Counted from the stretch's first letter, positions 1-6,263 are shown. The stretch is DNA of 7,101 nt from an uncultured Clostridia bacterium (GCA_947629215.1 CANRCU010000117.1:1-7101); one strand, 5' to 3'. The notes: generated by a model from the sequence alone, not told the origin. Program-made: numbers and translations.

Positions 1-727
1 CCACGACCTCAAGTATGTCATCGGTTTTTTGAGGGTCCTGAACACCCACTCTCCAGCTTTTATCCATTGAGGCACTGCGGCAGCATACAACATTGCCGCC
101 CAAATTCACAAGCGCCGAATCACAGCCCATACTGCGCAGCGTTTTAACAGCCTCTGACGCCGCATAACCCTTTGCGACCGAACCAAGGTCTACAGAAACG
201 CCTTCTTTTGCAATATATGCCGAAAAATTTTCGCCAAGCTGCAACTCTTCTATATCCGTATATTTGCTTGCCGCCTCAAGCTCCTCAGCAGTCGGAATGG
301 CAATAACGCCGTTTTCGAGTGCATTGTCGCGGTATCTGTGCCATATTTCCAACACAGAACCCATGGCTATATTTATTTTACCATCCGTCAGGTCATACAT
401 ATCTTTCCCGCGTTTCAGTATCTCATACAGTTCTTTGGATATTGTGAGCGGCTCGCCCTTGCCTGCCGTATCATTGAGTTTTTTGAGGTTGTTGGGCTGA
501 TCCTCATAATCATTGTAGCGATCAAACTGCTTATGCAGATATAAAAGCCGCTCATGCACTGCGTTTGTATATTCCTTCGCCCGACTTTCATTCTCCGCAT
601 AAACAGAAACAGACGACACCGTATCAAACACATCAAAAAACTGTGTGTCGTATTTCTGCATTTTTGTCCGACCGTCACAGCCTGCAATCAAAAGGCAAAG
701 AAGAAACGCCAAAACAGTCTTTTTCAT
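1..727 (-). CDS. apbE: FAD:protein FMN transferase (ApbE family) lipoprotein, 3' end cut by window edge
   Basis: ApbE enzymes move FMN from FAD onto a threonine or serine of exported redox proteins, outside the membrane, using Mg2+. Reading leftward from the ATG at 727-725, 242 codons are visible before the edge. The N-terminus is a lipoprotein signal: MKK, a hydrophobic stretch, then a lipobox IAGC with the lipidated cysteine at residue 17. The family signature VDLGSVAKGYA lies at residues 179-189 and is followed by a SALVNLGGN motif, as in ApbE cores. The C-terminal metal-binding Asp/Thr region is outside the window, so an intact active site cannot be confirmed. The start overlaps the stop of the upstream Gx gene (shared ATGA, 727-724) and is preceded by a GGAGG-like ribosome site inside that gene, which suggests translational coupling. 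The family call is firm; the flavinylated substrate is unknown. Confidence 0.93.
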   Translation of the reverse strand, partial: MKKTVLAFLLCLLIAGCDGRTKMQKYDTQFFDVFDTVSSVSVYAENESRAKEYTNAVHERLLYLHKQFDRYNDYEDQPNNLKKLNDTAGKGEPLTISKELYEILKRGKDMYDLTDGKINIAMGSVLEIWHRYRDNALENGVIAIPTAEELEAASKYTDIEELQLGENFSAYIAKEGVSVDLGSVAKGYAASEAVKTLRSMGCDSALVNLGGNVVCCRSASMDKSWRVGVQDPQKTDDILEVV

Positions 728-1236
728 TCCGTTCCCCCTCCGCCTATACTATCCAGCCTTGGCATGACGACATTAAGCACGGTCCCCGTTACACAGCCCA
801 TTACAACGCCTGCCGCAATAAGCACGGGCAAATAACAAAAAGCCGCAAAATTATCAAATATCAGCGATATTGCCGTCAACTGACCCACATTGTGAAAAAC
901 TGCTCCCGAAACGCTCAACGCCATATAGCTTACGCTGTTTTTCAGTATAAAATGCAGCAGTATGATGACTGCCAGCGACAGCATACCACCAAAAAAGCTT
1001 AGTATAGCCGCCGTAACGCCCCTTGTGACCAGCACCGAAACGGATTTCAGTATATTCAGCGTAAATGCCGTTTTTTTGTCGATGGTAAAAAGTGCATACA
1101 TGGTGACTATATTGCCAAGCCCCATGCGTATACCGGGGACAGATGCAACAATAGGCGGCAGGGTGCTTTCAAACACCGACAGCACGATAATAAGCGCAAG
1201 CATAAACGCCGTACGCGTCAGTTTTTTAGTCGTCAT
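724..1236 (-). CDS. Gx transporter family integral membrane protein (Hpre_diP_synt_I family)
   Basis: This is a 170-residue, strongly hydrophobic protein with about five membrane segments (first at roughly residues 9-27). Family features I recognise are PGIRMGLGNIV at 34-44, the glycine-rich FFGGMLS at 81-87, and HNVGQ at 115-119. The family is often labelled heptaprenyl diphosphate synthase component I, but that name fits poorly. Its members look like small ECF-type S components and sit beside ApbE, Rnf or NusG-domain-II genes, so a role in supplying flavin or another substrate for extracytosolic flavinylation is more likely (inference from context). It begins a two-gene unit with its own promoter about 40-65 bases upstream and an AAAGGG ribosome site 8 bases before the ATG. 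Its stop overlaps the apbE start by 4 bases. The transported substrate cannot be read from the sequence. Confidence 0.85.
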   Translation of the reverse strand: MTTKKLTRTAFMLALIIVLSVFESTLPPIVASVPGIRMGLGNIVTMYALFTIDKKTAFTLNILKSVSVLVTRGVTAAILSFFGGMLSLAVIILLHFILKNSVSYMALSVSGAVFHNVGQLTAISLIFDNFAAFCYLPVLIAAGVVMGCVTGTVLNVVMPRLDSIGGGGTE

Positions 1237-1273
1237 ACAATTTTCCCTTTCTGTAAATGGGGCAGCGCATCAT

Positions 1274-1303
1274 TTTATAACACATTCTTCCCCAAAACTT
1301 CAA
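1274..1303 (-). promoter_or_regulatory. Sigma-A-type promoter of the Gx-apbE unit
   Basis: Read on the minus strand, a -35 TTGAAG (1303-1298) is followed after 18 bases by an extended -10, TGTTATAAA, whose hexamer TATAAA covers 1279-1274. Transcription would start near 1267, giving a leader of only about 30 bases before the Gx start at 1236. The promoter lies just beyond the preceding operon's terminator, so Gx-apbE can be expressed separately. The leader is too short for a flavin riboswitch. Predicted from motif match only. Confidence 0.6.
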
Positions 1304-1307
1304 AACA

Positions 1308-1354
1308 GGGCTGTCACAAATAGCCAAAATGTTATTTGCAGCAGCCCTTTTTTT
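1308..1354 (-). terminator. Rho-independent terminator closing the five-gene operon, possibly bidirectional
   Basis: An outer stem GGGCTG (1308-1313) with CAGCCC (1342-1347) and an inner stem CAAATA (1317-1322) with TATTTG (1333-1338) flank a 10-base loop and a 3x3 internal loop. On the minus strand the hairpin starts 12 bases after the stop codon of the 1360-1671 gene and is followed by TGTTTTG, a modest T tract. On the plus strand it is followed by seven T residues (1348-1354), so it would also work, perhaps better, against plus-strand transcription. The position at the end of a gene run supports the call. Confidence 0.75.
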
Positions 1355-1359
1355 AAGCA

Positions 1360-1671
1360 TTATTTGGATGCCTCGTTTATGCCGTTTGCAGTATCTTTTG
1401 CAGCATTGGCAAATCGTTTTTCCTTCTTGTGGTATTCGCTTGCATCTTTCTTAGCCTGTTCGGCATCGCTGAGTTGTTCCTTCTCTTTTGCAAGAGTGTA
1501 ATGCACGCTGTCATCCTCTTTGGGCGGTTCTTCACCGAGCACAAAACTGTACACGGTGTCCGATAAATGTGTTTTGCCTGTCTTTTCCGTATAACACAGA
1601 ACGCCTATACCCACAACTATAACAGCCAGAAGAAGTTTTTTTAACATTATCCTGCGCCCCCTTTTCCGCAT
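1360..1671 (-). CDS. Small membrane-anchored or secreted lysine-rich protein, function unknown
   Basis: I do not recognise this protein. With the start at 1671 it has 103 residues. After a basic start (MRKRGRR) comes MLKK and a hydrophobic segment (about residues 12-26) that could be a membrane anchor or signal peptide. The rest is polar and highly charged, rich in Lys, Glu and Ala (about residues 60-103, including YHKKEKRFANAAKD), and looks like a long exposed helix. An alternative start at residue 9 (base 1647) is attractive: AAGGGGG lies 9 bases upstream, and the eight extra codons use CGG, AGG and GGG, which look unusual next to the neighbouring genes. It begins 11 bases (or 35, from 1647) after the SGNH-dockerin stop and ends just before the terminator, so it is the last gene of the run. 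The coding call rests on position, the anchor and the clean fit between stop and terminator. Confidence 0.7.
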   Translation of the reverse strand: MRKRGRRIMLKKLLLAVIVVGIGVLCYTEKTGKTHLSDTVYSFVLGEEPPKEDDSVHYTLAKEKEQLSDAEQAKKDASEYHKKEKRFANAAKDTANGINEASK

Positions 1672-1682
1672 ATCATCCGACC

Positions 1683-2888
1683 CTAATTTACTTGTTTTCG
1701 TTTTGTTTCTTGTGCCGCTTCCGCCGGCATAATAAAGGTCGATACCAAAGCTTTCTGAAGTATCAGCGACGAATCGCTTGCATTTATATCGCCGTCGGCA
1801 TTCACATCGGCTCTTATAAGAGCGACCTCGTTAAAGTCTACGCCTTTGTTGAGTGTGTACTGCAATACCGCCGAGGCATCTGCAGCCGTTATCTCATTAT
1901 TAAAGTCAACATCACCGTATTTTATATTTTCTGTTGTGCTTTCGGTTTCCGTTGTACTCTCACTTGTGGTTTCCGTTGTGCTTTCGGTTGTTGTCATTGT
2001 AGTTTCTTCGGGTATGTAAAGCGCCTTTATGGTATTGCTTATCACATTTGCGCCCGCCCTTGTGGGATACGGGTCAAAAGTGAATGTATCCATATCTCTC
2101 ATATCAAGCGAAACATTGACATATCCGCCCTTATCAAATACCGAGGCTACATCCGCAATTTTAAATCCGCTCTTTTCGGCATTTTCGGCTAAGTCTTTGT
2201 TTACAAACTCAACATAGGGTTCGCAATGCTTGCCTATATTTTTTCTCATCTCCGTTACACCGCCCACGGGTATGATAACTTCCGTATTGCTGCCGCTGTA
2301 CGGGTTGTATATATTCGTGAATATCAACTGAGCATCGGGGTTCTGTTTCTTTATCTCCTCGGCTATTGCAGGCAGCGTTTTGCTCGAAAGTTCTGCACAA
2401 ATATCCCATAATTTTCCATCGCTCTCAAGGTCGTAACTGATATTTGAAAAACGAATAAGAGTTTCGTTTATGCTTTCCGTATGCATAAGAAAATCCAACC
2501 TTTCGGAAACGGCAACGTTTATATCGTCATAGCCCGTCATATCCACTTCCAGCTCTCGCGATACGGTATCCATAACATAATTATAGATATTATTGCTGCC
2601 CACGCTCACGGTTATGACTTTTGCGCCCGAAAGGTCATATTCGCCTTTTTGCAGCTTTTCAAGCAATTTTTCGGCTGTCATATCGTCCTCGCCCATGTTT
2701 TCGAACGTAAGCGAATTATTTGCGGCAAAAACCGCGGGATAGCTGTCCTTTTCGGGGTTCGTCAGACCCTTACCCGATGCAATGCCGTCGCCCAAAGCGA
2801 TATAATCGGCATTATCCGCGGCATACACCGAACTTGCGGCAAAAATGCTCATTGCCGCTATTACAACAGTTATCATCTTTTTTAACAT
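1683..2888 (-). CDS. Secreted SGNH/GDSL-fold protein with type I dockerin, predicted catalytically dead paralog
   Basis: The 401-residue protein has a Sec signal peptide (MLKK, hydrophobic core, VYA-A cut near residues 23/24), an SGNH-hydrolase domain (about 28-291), a Thr/Ser/Glu linker (about 294-320) and a dockerin of two calcium-loop repeats (about 324-346 and 360-381). Compared with the paralog just upstream, three active-site positions are changed. Block I reads GDGIASG, so the Ser nucleophile is Gly35 (codon 2786-2784). The block II Gly is Asp69 (2684-2682). Block V reads DPYPT, so the catalytic His is Tyr274 (2069-2067). The block III GSN (97-99) and Asp272 remain. The frame is intact, so this is not decaying into a pseudogene. 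A secreted, dockerin-tagged binding or structural role is an inference. The first dockerin loop is also off-consensus (DFNNE). A GAGGAGG ribosome site precedes the ATG, 14 bases after the paralog's stop. Confidence 0.9.
   Translation of the reverse strand: MLKKMITVVIAAMSIFAASSVYAADNADYIALGDGIASGKGLTNPEKDSYPAVFAANNSLTFENMGEDDMTAEKLLEKLQKGEYDLSGAKVITVSVGSNNIYNYVMDTVSRELEVDMTGYDDINVAVSERLDFLMHTESINETLIRFSNISYDLESDGKLWDICAELSSKTLPAIAEEIKKQNPDAQLIFTNIYNPYSGSNTEVIIPVGGVTEMRKNIGKHCEPYVEFVNKDLAENAEKSGFKIADVASVFDKGGYVNVSLDMRDMDTFTFDPYPTRAGANVISNTIKALYIPEETTMTTTESTTETTSESTTETESTTENIKYGDVDFNNEITAADASAVLQYTLNKGVDFNEVALIRADVNADGDINASDSSLILQKALVSTFIMPAEAAQETKRKQVN
1929..2003 (-). repeat. Coding low-complexity repeat: Thr/Ser/Glu linker
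   Basis: Residues 296-320 of the downstream SGNH-dockerin protein are almost only Thr, Ser and Glu, built on imperfect STTE/TTET units. At DNA level, TTTCCGTTGT recurs on the plus strand. Such tracts usually act as flexible, often glycosylated spacers between a catalytic or binding module and a dockerin. It bears no resemblance to the linker of the sister gene. Confidence 0.7.
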
Positions 2889-2902
2889 TTATTTTCCTCC
2901 TC

Positions 2903-4078
2903 TCACGAAACCGGCTCATCCGTCGATTCCGCTTTAAACATAAAACCCGACACAAGCACTTTTTGCAGTATCTGCGAAGAATCCGCCGCATTGACTACAC
3001 CGTTTGCGTCAACGTCGGCTCTTTTTAATTTTTCCTCGTCAAAATTGCCGAATTTATTTAATGTATATTGCAAGACTATCGCCGAATCCTCGGCTGTCAA
3101 TCTGCCGTCATAATTCACATCGCCATAAGGTATTTTATCTTTCACGGCGCTGCCCGATGTAACATCATCGCCGACAATGCCGCTGCCCGATGTAATATCG
3201 TCGCCGTCAATACCGCCGCCCGATGTAACATCGTCATCACCCAAAACGGAACGGTAGACCTTGCTTACTTCGTTTTTTATGACATTATGCCCTGCCCTTG
3301 TGGGGTGGGGATCAAAAGTAAAAATTTCCGGTTCGCGCATATCAAGCGACGCATTGACATACCCCGCTTTTACAAACACCGAGCATATATCCGCCACCAA
3401 ATAGCTGTCCGTGCTTTTCAGGCCGCTGTTCACACGGTCAACGTAGGGCTGAAAATATTCTTCGGGATATATTTTTATATAGGTGCTTCGCGAAATCGGA
3501 TATACCAAAGCCATATTCTTATACGGGTCGTAAATATTGTTGAAAATCACTATCGCATCGGCATTGCGTTTTTTTATCTCCGCTGCGATGCCGGGTATGG
3601 TCTTGTCCCTAAGCTTGTCGCATATAGCGTTAAGCTCGCTGTTATTAACCAGCATATGACGTACATTTGAGATATGTTCGGCAATCATATCCGCAGGCAT
3701 GGAAGCAAGCGCCTGTTCCAGACCGTCCTCGCTTTCCTCAACACCGAATTCCTTCGCTATCATACCGATTATATAATGCAGCAGCTCGTTGCTGCCTGCG
3801 CTGACCGTCACGACCTTTACGCCCGTAAAGTCGTATTTGTCATTTTTTATATCGTCAAGCAGCTCTTCGGCTGTCTGACCGTCAATGCCGTAATTTTCAA
3901 ACGTCAGCCCGTTTTCCGCCGCAAATTTTGACGGATAGCTGTCGGCTGCCGGGTCTTTCAATCCGTATCCGCGCGCTATGCTGTCGCCAAGTGCCATATA
4001 CTCAACAGCCGCATGAACGGGCATTGCCGTAAATATAAGACATACAGCGAGCATTACCGCCGCCAAACGTTTAGGCAT
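2903..4078 (-). CDS. Secreted SGNH/GDSL hydrolase with C-terminal type I dockerin, active site intact
   Basis: The 391-residue protein has a signal peptide (VHA-A cut near residues 23/24), an SGNH-hydrolase domain (about 26-276), a repeated Asp/Gly/Ser linker (about 280-312) and a dockerin (about 318-340 and 354-376). The catalytic blocks are all readable: I, ALGDSIARG with Ser33; II, NYGIDGQT with Gly67; III, SAGSN with Asn97; V, FDPHPTRAG with Asp256 and His258. Such enzymes are esterases or lipases; with a dockerin, an acetyl-esterase role on plant polysaccharide within a cellulosome is plausible, but the substrate cannot be read from sequence. The first dockerin repeat (GDVNYDGRLTAED) is close to consensus for calcium binding. 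The start follows GGGGAGG by a normal spacing and lies 17 bases after ispE, so co-transcription is likely. The paralog follows after 14 bases. Confidence 0.92.
   Translation of the reverse strand: MPKRLAAVMLAVCLIFTAMPVHAAVEYMALGDSIARGYGLKDPAADSYPSKFAAENGLTFENYGIDGQTAEELLDDIKNDKYDFTGVKVVTVSAGSNELLHYIIGMIAKEFGVEESEDGLEQALASMPADMIAEHISNVRHMLVNNSELNAICDKLRDKTIPGIAAEIKKRNADAIVIFNNIYDPYKNMALVYPISRSTYIKIYPEEYFQPYVDRVNSGLKSTDSYLVADICSVFVKAGYVNASLDMREPEIFTFDPHPTRAGHNVIKNEVSKVYRSVLGDDDVTSGGGIDGDDITSGSGIVGDDVTSGSAVKDKIPYGDVNYDGRLTAEDSAIVLQYTLNKFGNFDEEKLKRADVDANGVVNAADSSQILQKVLVSGFMFKAESTDEPVS
3143..3235 (-). repeat. 33-bp in-frame tandem repeat, about 3 copies, encoding a linker
   Basis: Residues 282-312 of the active-type SGNH-dockerin protein consist of three imperfect 11-residue units: DDVTSGGGIDG, DDITSGSGIVG and DDVTSGSAVK plus one residue. 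The DNA repeats every 33 bases around CCCGATGTAA(C/T)ATC on the plus strand. It joins the hydrolase domain to the dockerin and could change in copy number by slippage without breaking the frame. The acidic DD pairs give it a charge unlike the Thr-rich linker of the sister gene. Confidence 0.85.
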
Positions 4079-4095
4079 TCTTATTCCTCCCCAAT

Positions 4096-4968
4096 TTATC
4101 GCCTTGTATTGAAAACGGTTGTAAGATATATTTCGCGTATATGATAAATACTGCGTATTCGCCTAAGCGCATTTATCCCCTGTTCGTAACTTTTGAAAAA
4201 GCCGAACACCGTCGGACCGCTGCCGCTCATCATACTGCCCACAGCGCCGTATTCGATCATAGACCGCTTTATATCCTCTATTACCGAATAATTTTTTACA
4301 GTGACCGTTTCCAAAACATTGCACATTTCACCGCAGATACCGTCAAGGTCGTTTTGCTTTATAAGCTCTGTTATTTTTTCGATATTCGGGTGTTTTGTCA
4401 CTTTTTCAAGACTGAATTCCTTAAAAACGGCAGGTGTGGATACATTTATCGCAGGCTTTGCAAGCAGCACAAACGCATTCGGGAACGGCGCAAGCGGCGT
4501 CAATATCTCGCCTTTCCCTTCGGCAAGCGCCGTACCCCTCATCAGGCAATAAGGCACATCCGCGCCGAGTTTTTCGCCTATCTGCATAAGACGTTCGTTG
4601 CCGACGGACAGCTCAAACAAAGAACGCATACCCACAAGCGTAGCCGCGCAGTCCGCGCTGCCGCCCGCAAGCCCCGCCGCAGCAGGTATTTTTTTGTTGA
4701 GAAATATCCTGACACCCTGTTTTATATCACATTCTTTTATCATTTCTTCGGCAGCCCGATAAATAAGGTTTCTGCCGTCGCACGGCAGCCACGAAAGGCT
4801 GCAATGCAGTTCTATGCCGCTTTGGTCTGTCTTTTCTATGGATATTGTATCACACAGATTCACCGTTTGCATTATCATACGCAAATCGTGATAACCGTCG
4901 CTGCGTTTTCTCACAACATCGAGCGCAACATTTATCTTGGCTCTTGCAAAAATCTCTGTTTTATACAT
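4096..4968 (-). CDS. ispE: 4-(cytidine 5'-diphospho)-2-C-methyl-D-erythritol kinase (IspE)
   Basis: IspE is a cytosolic GHMP-family kinase that uses ATP to phosphorylate CDP-methylerythritol at the 2-hydroxyl in the non-mevalonate (MEP) isoprenoid pathway. From the ATG at 4968 the product has 290 residues, normal for the family. Visible motifs are ARAKINVALDV with the conserved Lys11 and Asn13, GYHDLRM near 25-31, the ATP loop PAAAGLAGGSADCAA at 95-109, GADVPYC with catalytic Asp137, and a C-terminal SGSGPTVFGFF. I chose this start because GAGGGG lies 7 bases upstream and the true N-terminus of the family begins here. A longer reading to 5019 would sit inside the aminotransferase gene and add 17 unrelated residues. 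The gene starts 10 bases after the aminotransferase stop and ends 17 bases before the SGNH gene, in one apparent transcript. Confidence 0.97.
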   Translation of the reverse strand: MYKTEIFARAKINVALDVVRKRSDGYHDLRMIMQTVNLCDTISIEKTDQSGIELHCSLSWLPCDGRNLIYRAAEEMIKECDIKQGVRIFLNKKIPAAAGLAGGSADCAATLVGMRSLFELSVGNERLMQIGEKLGADVPYCLMRGTALAEGKGEILTPLAPFPNAFVLLAKPAINVSTPAVFKEFSLEKVTKHPNIEKITELIKQNDLDGICGEMCNVLETVTVKNYSVIEDIKRSMIEYGAVGSMMSGSGPTVFGFFKSYEQGINALRRIRSIYHIREIYLTTVFNTRR

Positions 4969-4978
4969 TTGCCGCCCC

Positions 4979-6166
4979 TCATTTTTTATAGTGTTCAGCA
5001 AGTTTTTTGAAAGCGTCAAGGCTGTTCAGCACAGTCTGTTTGTCTACGCAGTAGGCAATGCGGAAATGTCCCGGGCAGCCGAAGGTGCTGCCTGCGACCA
5101 ATACAAGGTGATATTGCTTTGCGGTTTCGCAAAATTCCTTGTCGTCGGGTATTATCGACTTAGGGAACATATAGAAAGTACCCTGAGGCTCTACACAGCT
5201 GTAACCGTATTCTGTAAGCGCCTTGTAGAGGATATTTTTGTTTTCTTCGTAAACGCTCACATCCGATGTCTGACCTATGACCCTGCCTATAACTCTTTGC
5301 ATAAGCGACGGTGCGTTTACAAAACCCATTATACGGTTTGCAACGCTGACCGCGCCGACAACGTTTTCAAAATCCTCCATTTCGGACGGTATCGTAAGAT
5401 AGCCTATTCTTTCGCCCGGAAGCGACAGACTTTTTGAAAAGCTGTAACCGACAAAGGTGTTTTTATAGTATTTTGTAAGATAAGGCACTTTTGCGCCGCC
5501 GAACACCAACTCACGGTAGGGTTCGTCCGCAATAAGAAATATCGTTGTGCCGTATTCTTTCTGTTTGGCTTCGAGTACAGCCGCAAGACGCTTTATATCT
5601 TCCTCGCCGTAAACGACGCCCGTCGGGTTGTTGGGGCTGTTCACGATAAGCGCGCGCGTTTTTGGGCTTATCTTTTGCTCCAACTCTTCAAAATTTATTG
5701 AAAATCGCTCAATATCGGGGCTGATGACCACTCTTACACCGTCCACATTGCTGATATAATTATCGTATTCGCCGAAATAAGGCGCAATAACGATTATCTC
5801 CTCACCCGGATTCGTTACGGCTTTAAGCGCAATGTTAAGTCCGCCTGCCGCGCCGACAGTCATAACTATATTCCCCTCGTCAAAGTTTGTGCCGTGGGTC
5901 TTGTTAAGATAGTCCGCAACAGTCTTTCTTACATCTTCATAACCTGCGTTTGACATATAACCGTGTACGAACATTTCGGATTCTTCATTCAGAATGTCAA
6001 ATATAGCCTGTTTTACAGTCGCAGGCGGTACTATCGACGGATTGCCGAGCGAAAAATCGTAAACATTTTCCTTTCCGTATTTGGCAGCCATTTTCTTGCC
6101 TTCCTCAAACATAGCTCTTATGGCGGAGCTGTTCTTGACAAGCTCGTTCATTTTAACGGAAATCAT
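4979..6166 (-). CDS. Pyridoxal-phosphate-dependent class I/II aminotransferase
   Basis: From the ATG at 6166 the product has 395 residues, typical for fold-type I aminotransferases of the AspC/AlaA-like group. Landmarks (this start): a substrate-site SLGNPSIVPP near 39-48, the phosphate-contacting GAAGGLN near 105-111, NSPNNPTG near 176-183 with cofactor-ring Asn180, DEPYREL at 214-220 with the pyridine-N Asp214, SFSKSLSLPGERIGY with the Schiff-base Lys245 and Arg253, and a C-terminal FRIAYC whose Arg should bind the substrate carboxylate. It probably exchanges amino groups between an amino acid such as aspartate or alanine and 2-oxoglutarate; specificity cannot be settled here. The start was chosen because GGAGG lies about 8 bases upstream; an in-frame ATG at 6193 lacks such a site and would add 9 residues. 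It is the first gene of the leftward operon. Confidence 0.95.
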   Translation of the reverse strand: MISVKMNELVKNSSAIRAMFEEGKKMAAKYGKENVYDFSLGNPSIVPPATVKQAIFDILNEESEMFVHGYMSNAGYEDVRKTVADYLNKTHGTNFDEGNIVMTVGAAGGLNIALKAVTNPGEEIIVIAPYFGEYDNYISNVDGVRVVISPDIERFSINFEELEQKISPKTRALIVNSPNNPTGVVYGEEDIKRLAAVLEAKQKEYGTTIFLIADEPYRELVFGGAKVPYLTKYYKNTFVGYSFSKSLSLPGERIGYLTIPSEMEDFENVVGAVSVANRIMGFVNAPSLMQRVIGRVIGQTSDVSVYEENKNILYKALTEYGYSCVEPQGTFYMFPKSIIPDDKEFCETAKQYHLVLVAGSTFGCPGHFRIAYCVDKQTVLNSLDAFKKLAEHYKK

Positions 6167-6232
6167 ATTTTTTCCTCCAATTCTTACGGGCATACACGCC
6201 CTTTTTGATATCCGATACCTGTATTCTTTTCT

Positions 6233-6261
6233 ATAATACTACAAAATCGGTCGGCTTTCAA
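6233..6261 (-). promoter_or_regulatory. Main promoter of the aminotransferase-ispE-SGNH operon
   Basis: On the minus strand TTGAAA (6261-6256), a 17-base spacer and TATTAT (6238-6233) form a good sigma-A promoter. Transcription would start near 6226, leaving a leader of about 60 bases to the ATG at 6166. The leader holds a near-palindrome (6208-6220) and a short GGGC/GCCC hairpin (about 6188-6201), neither clearly regulatory. Motif prediction only. Confidence 0.6.
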
Positions 6262-6263
6262 GT

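Noticed and set aside
415..687. 90-codon minus-strand frame inside the left-edge gene
   Set aside because: It is a different frame of apbE, whose own frame shows the lipobox and the ApbE signature.
1360..1671. Small protein considered as a flavinylated (FMN-bearing) partner of ApbE
   Set aside because: It has no (S/T)GAT-type flavinylation motif and lies in a different transcription unit, behind a terminator.
1692..2192. Plus-strand Cys/Phe-rich frame opposite the downstream SGNH gene
   Set aside because: Low-complexity translation (GFRCAFG-like) produced by the antisense of the Thr/Ser/Glu tract and dockerin; no ribosome site or family.
1683..2888. Downstream SGNH gene considered as a decaying pseudogene
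   Set aside because: The frame is uninterrupted over 401 codons, the signal peptide, dockerin and ribosome site are intact, and the changes are targeted substitutions rather than random damage.
3143..3235. Short regular repeats considered as a CRISPR array
   Set aside because: The units are directly adjacent with no spacers, in frame within a gene, and encode a domain linker.
3068..3670. 200-codon plus-strand frame opposite the active SGNH gene
   Set aside because: Shadow of a well supported gene; its repeats (ARCNIV-type) are only the reverse reading of the 33-bp linker repeat.
4141..5010. 289-codon open frame on the plus strand opposite ispE
   Set aside because: The minus strand encodes a complete IspE with all motifs; the plus-strand translation is rich in His, Tyr and Arg with no recognisable domain and is a shadow.
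4969..5019. Upstream ATG for ispE giving 17 extra residues
   Set aside because: It lies inside the aminotransferase gene, lacks a ribosome site and adds residues not found in the family; the ATG at 4968 has GAGGGG at the right distance.
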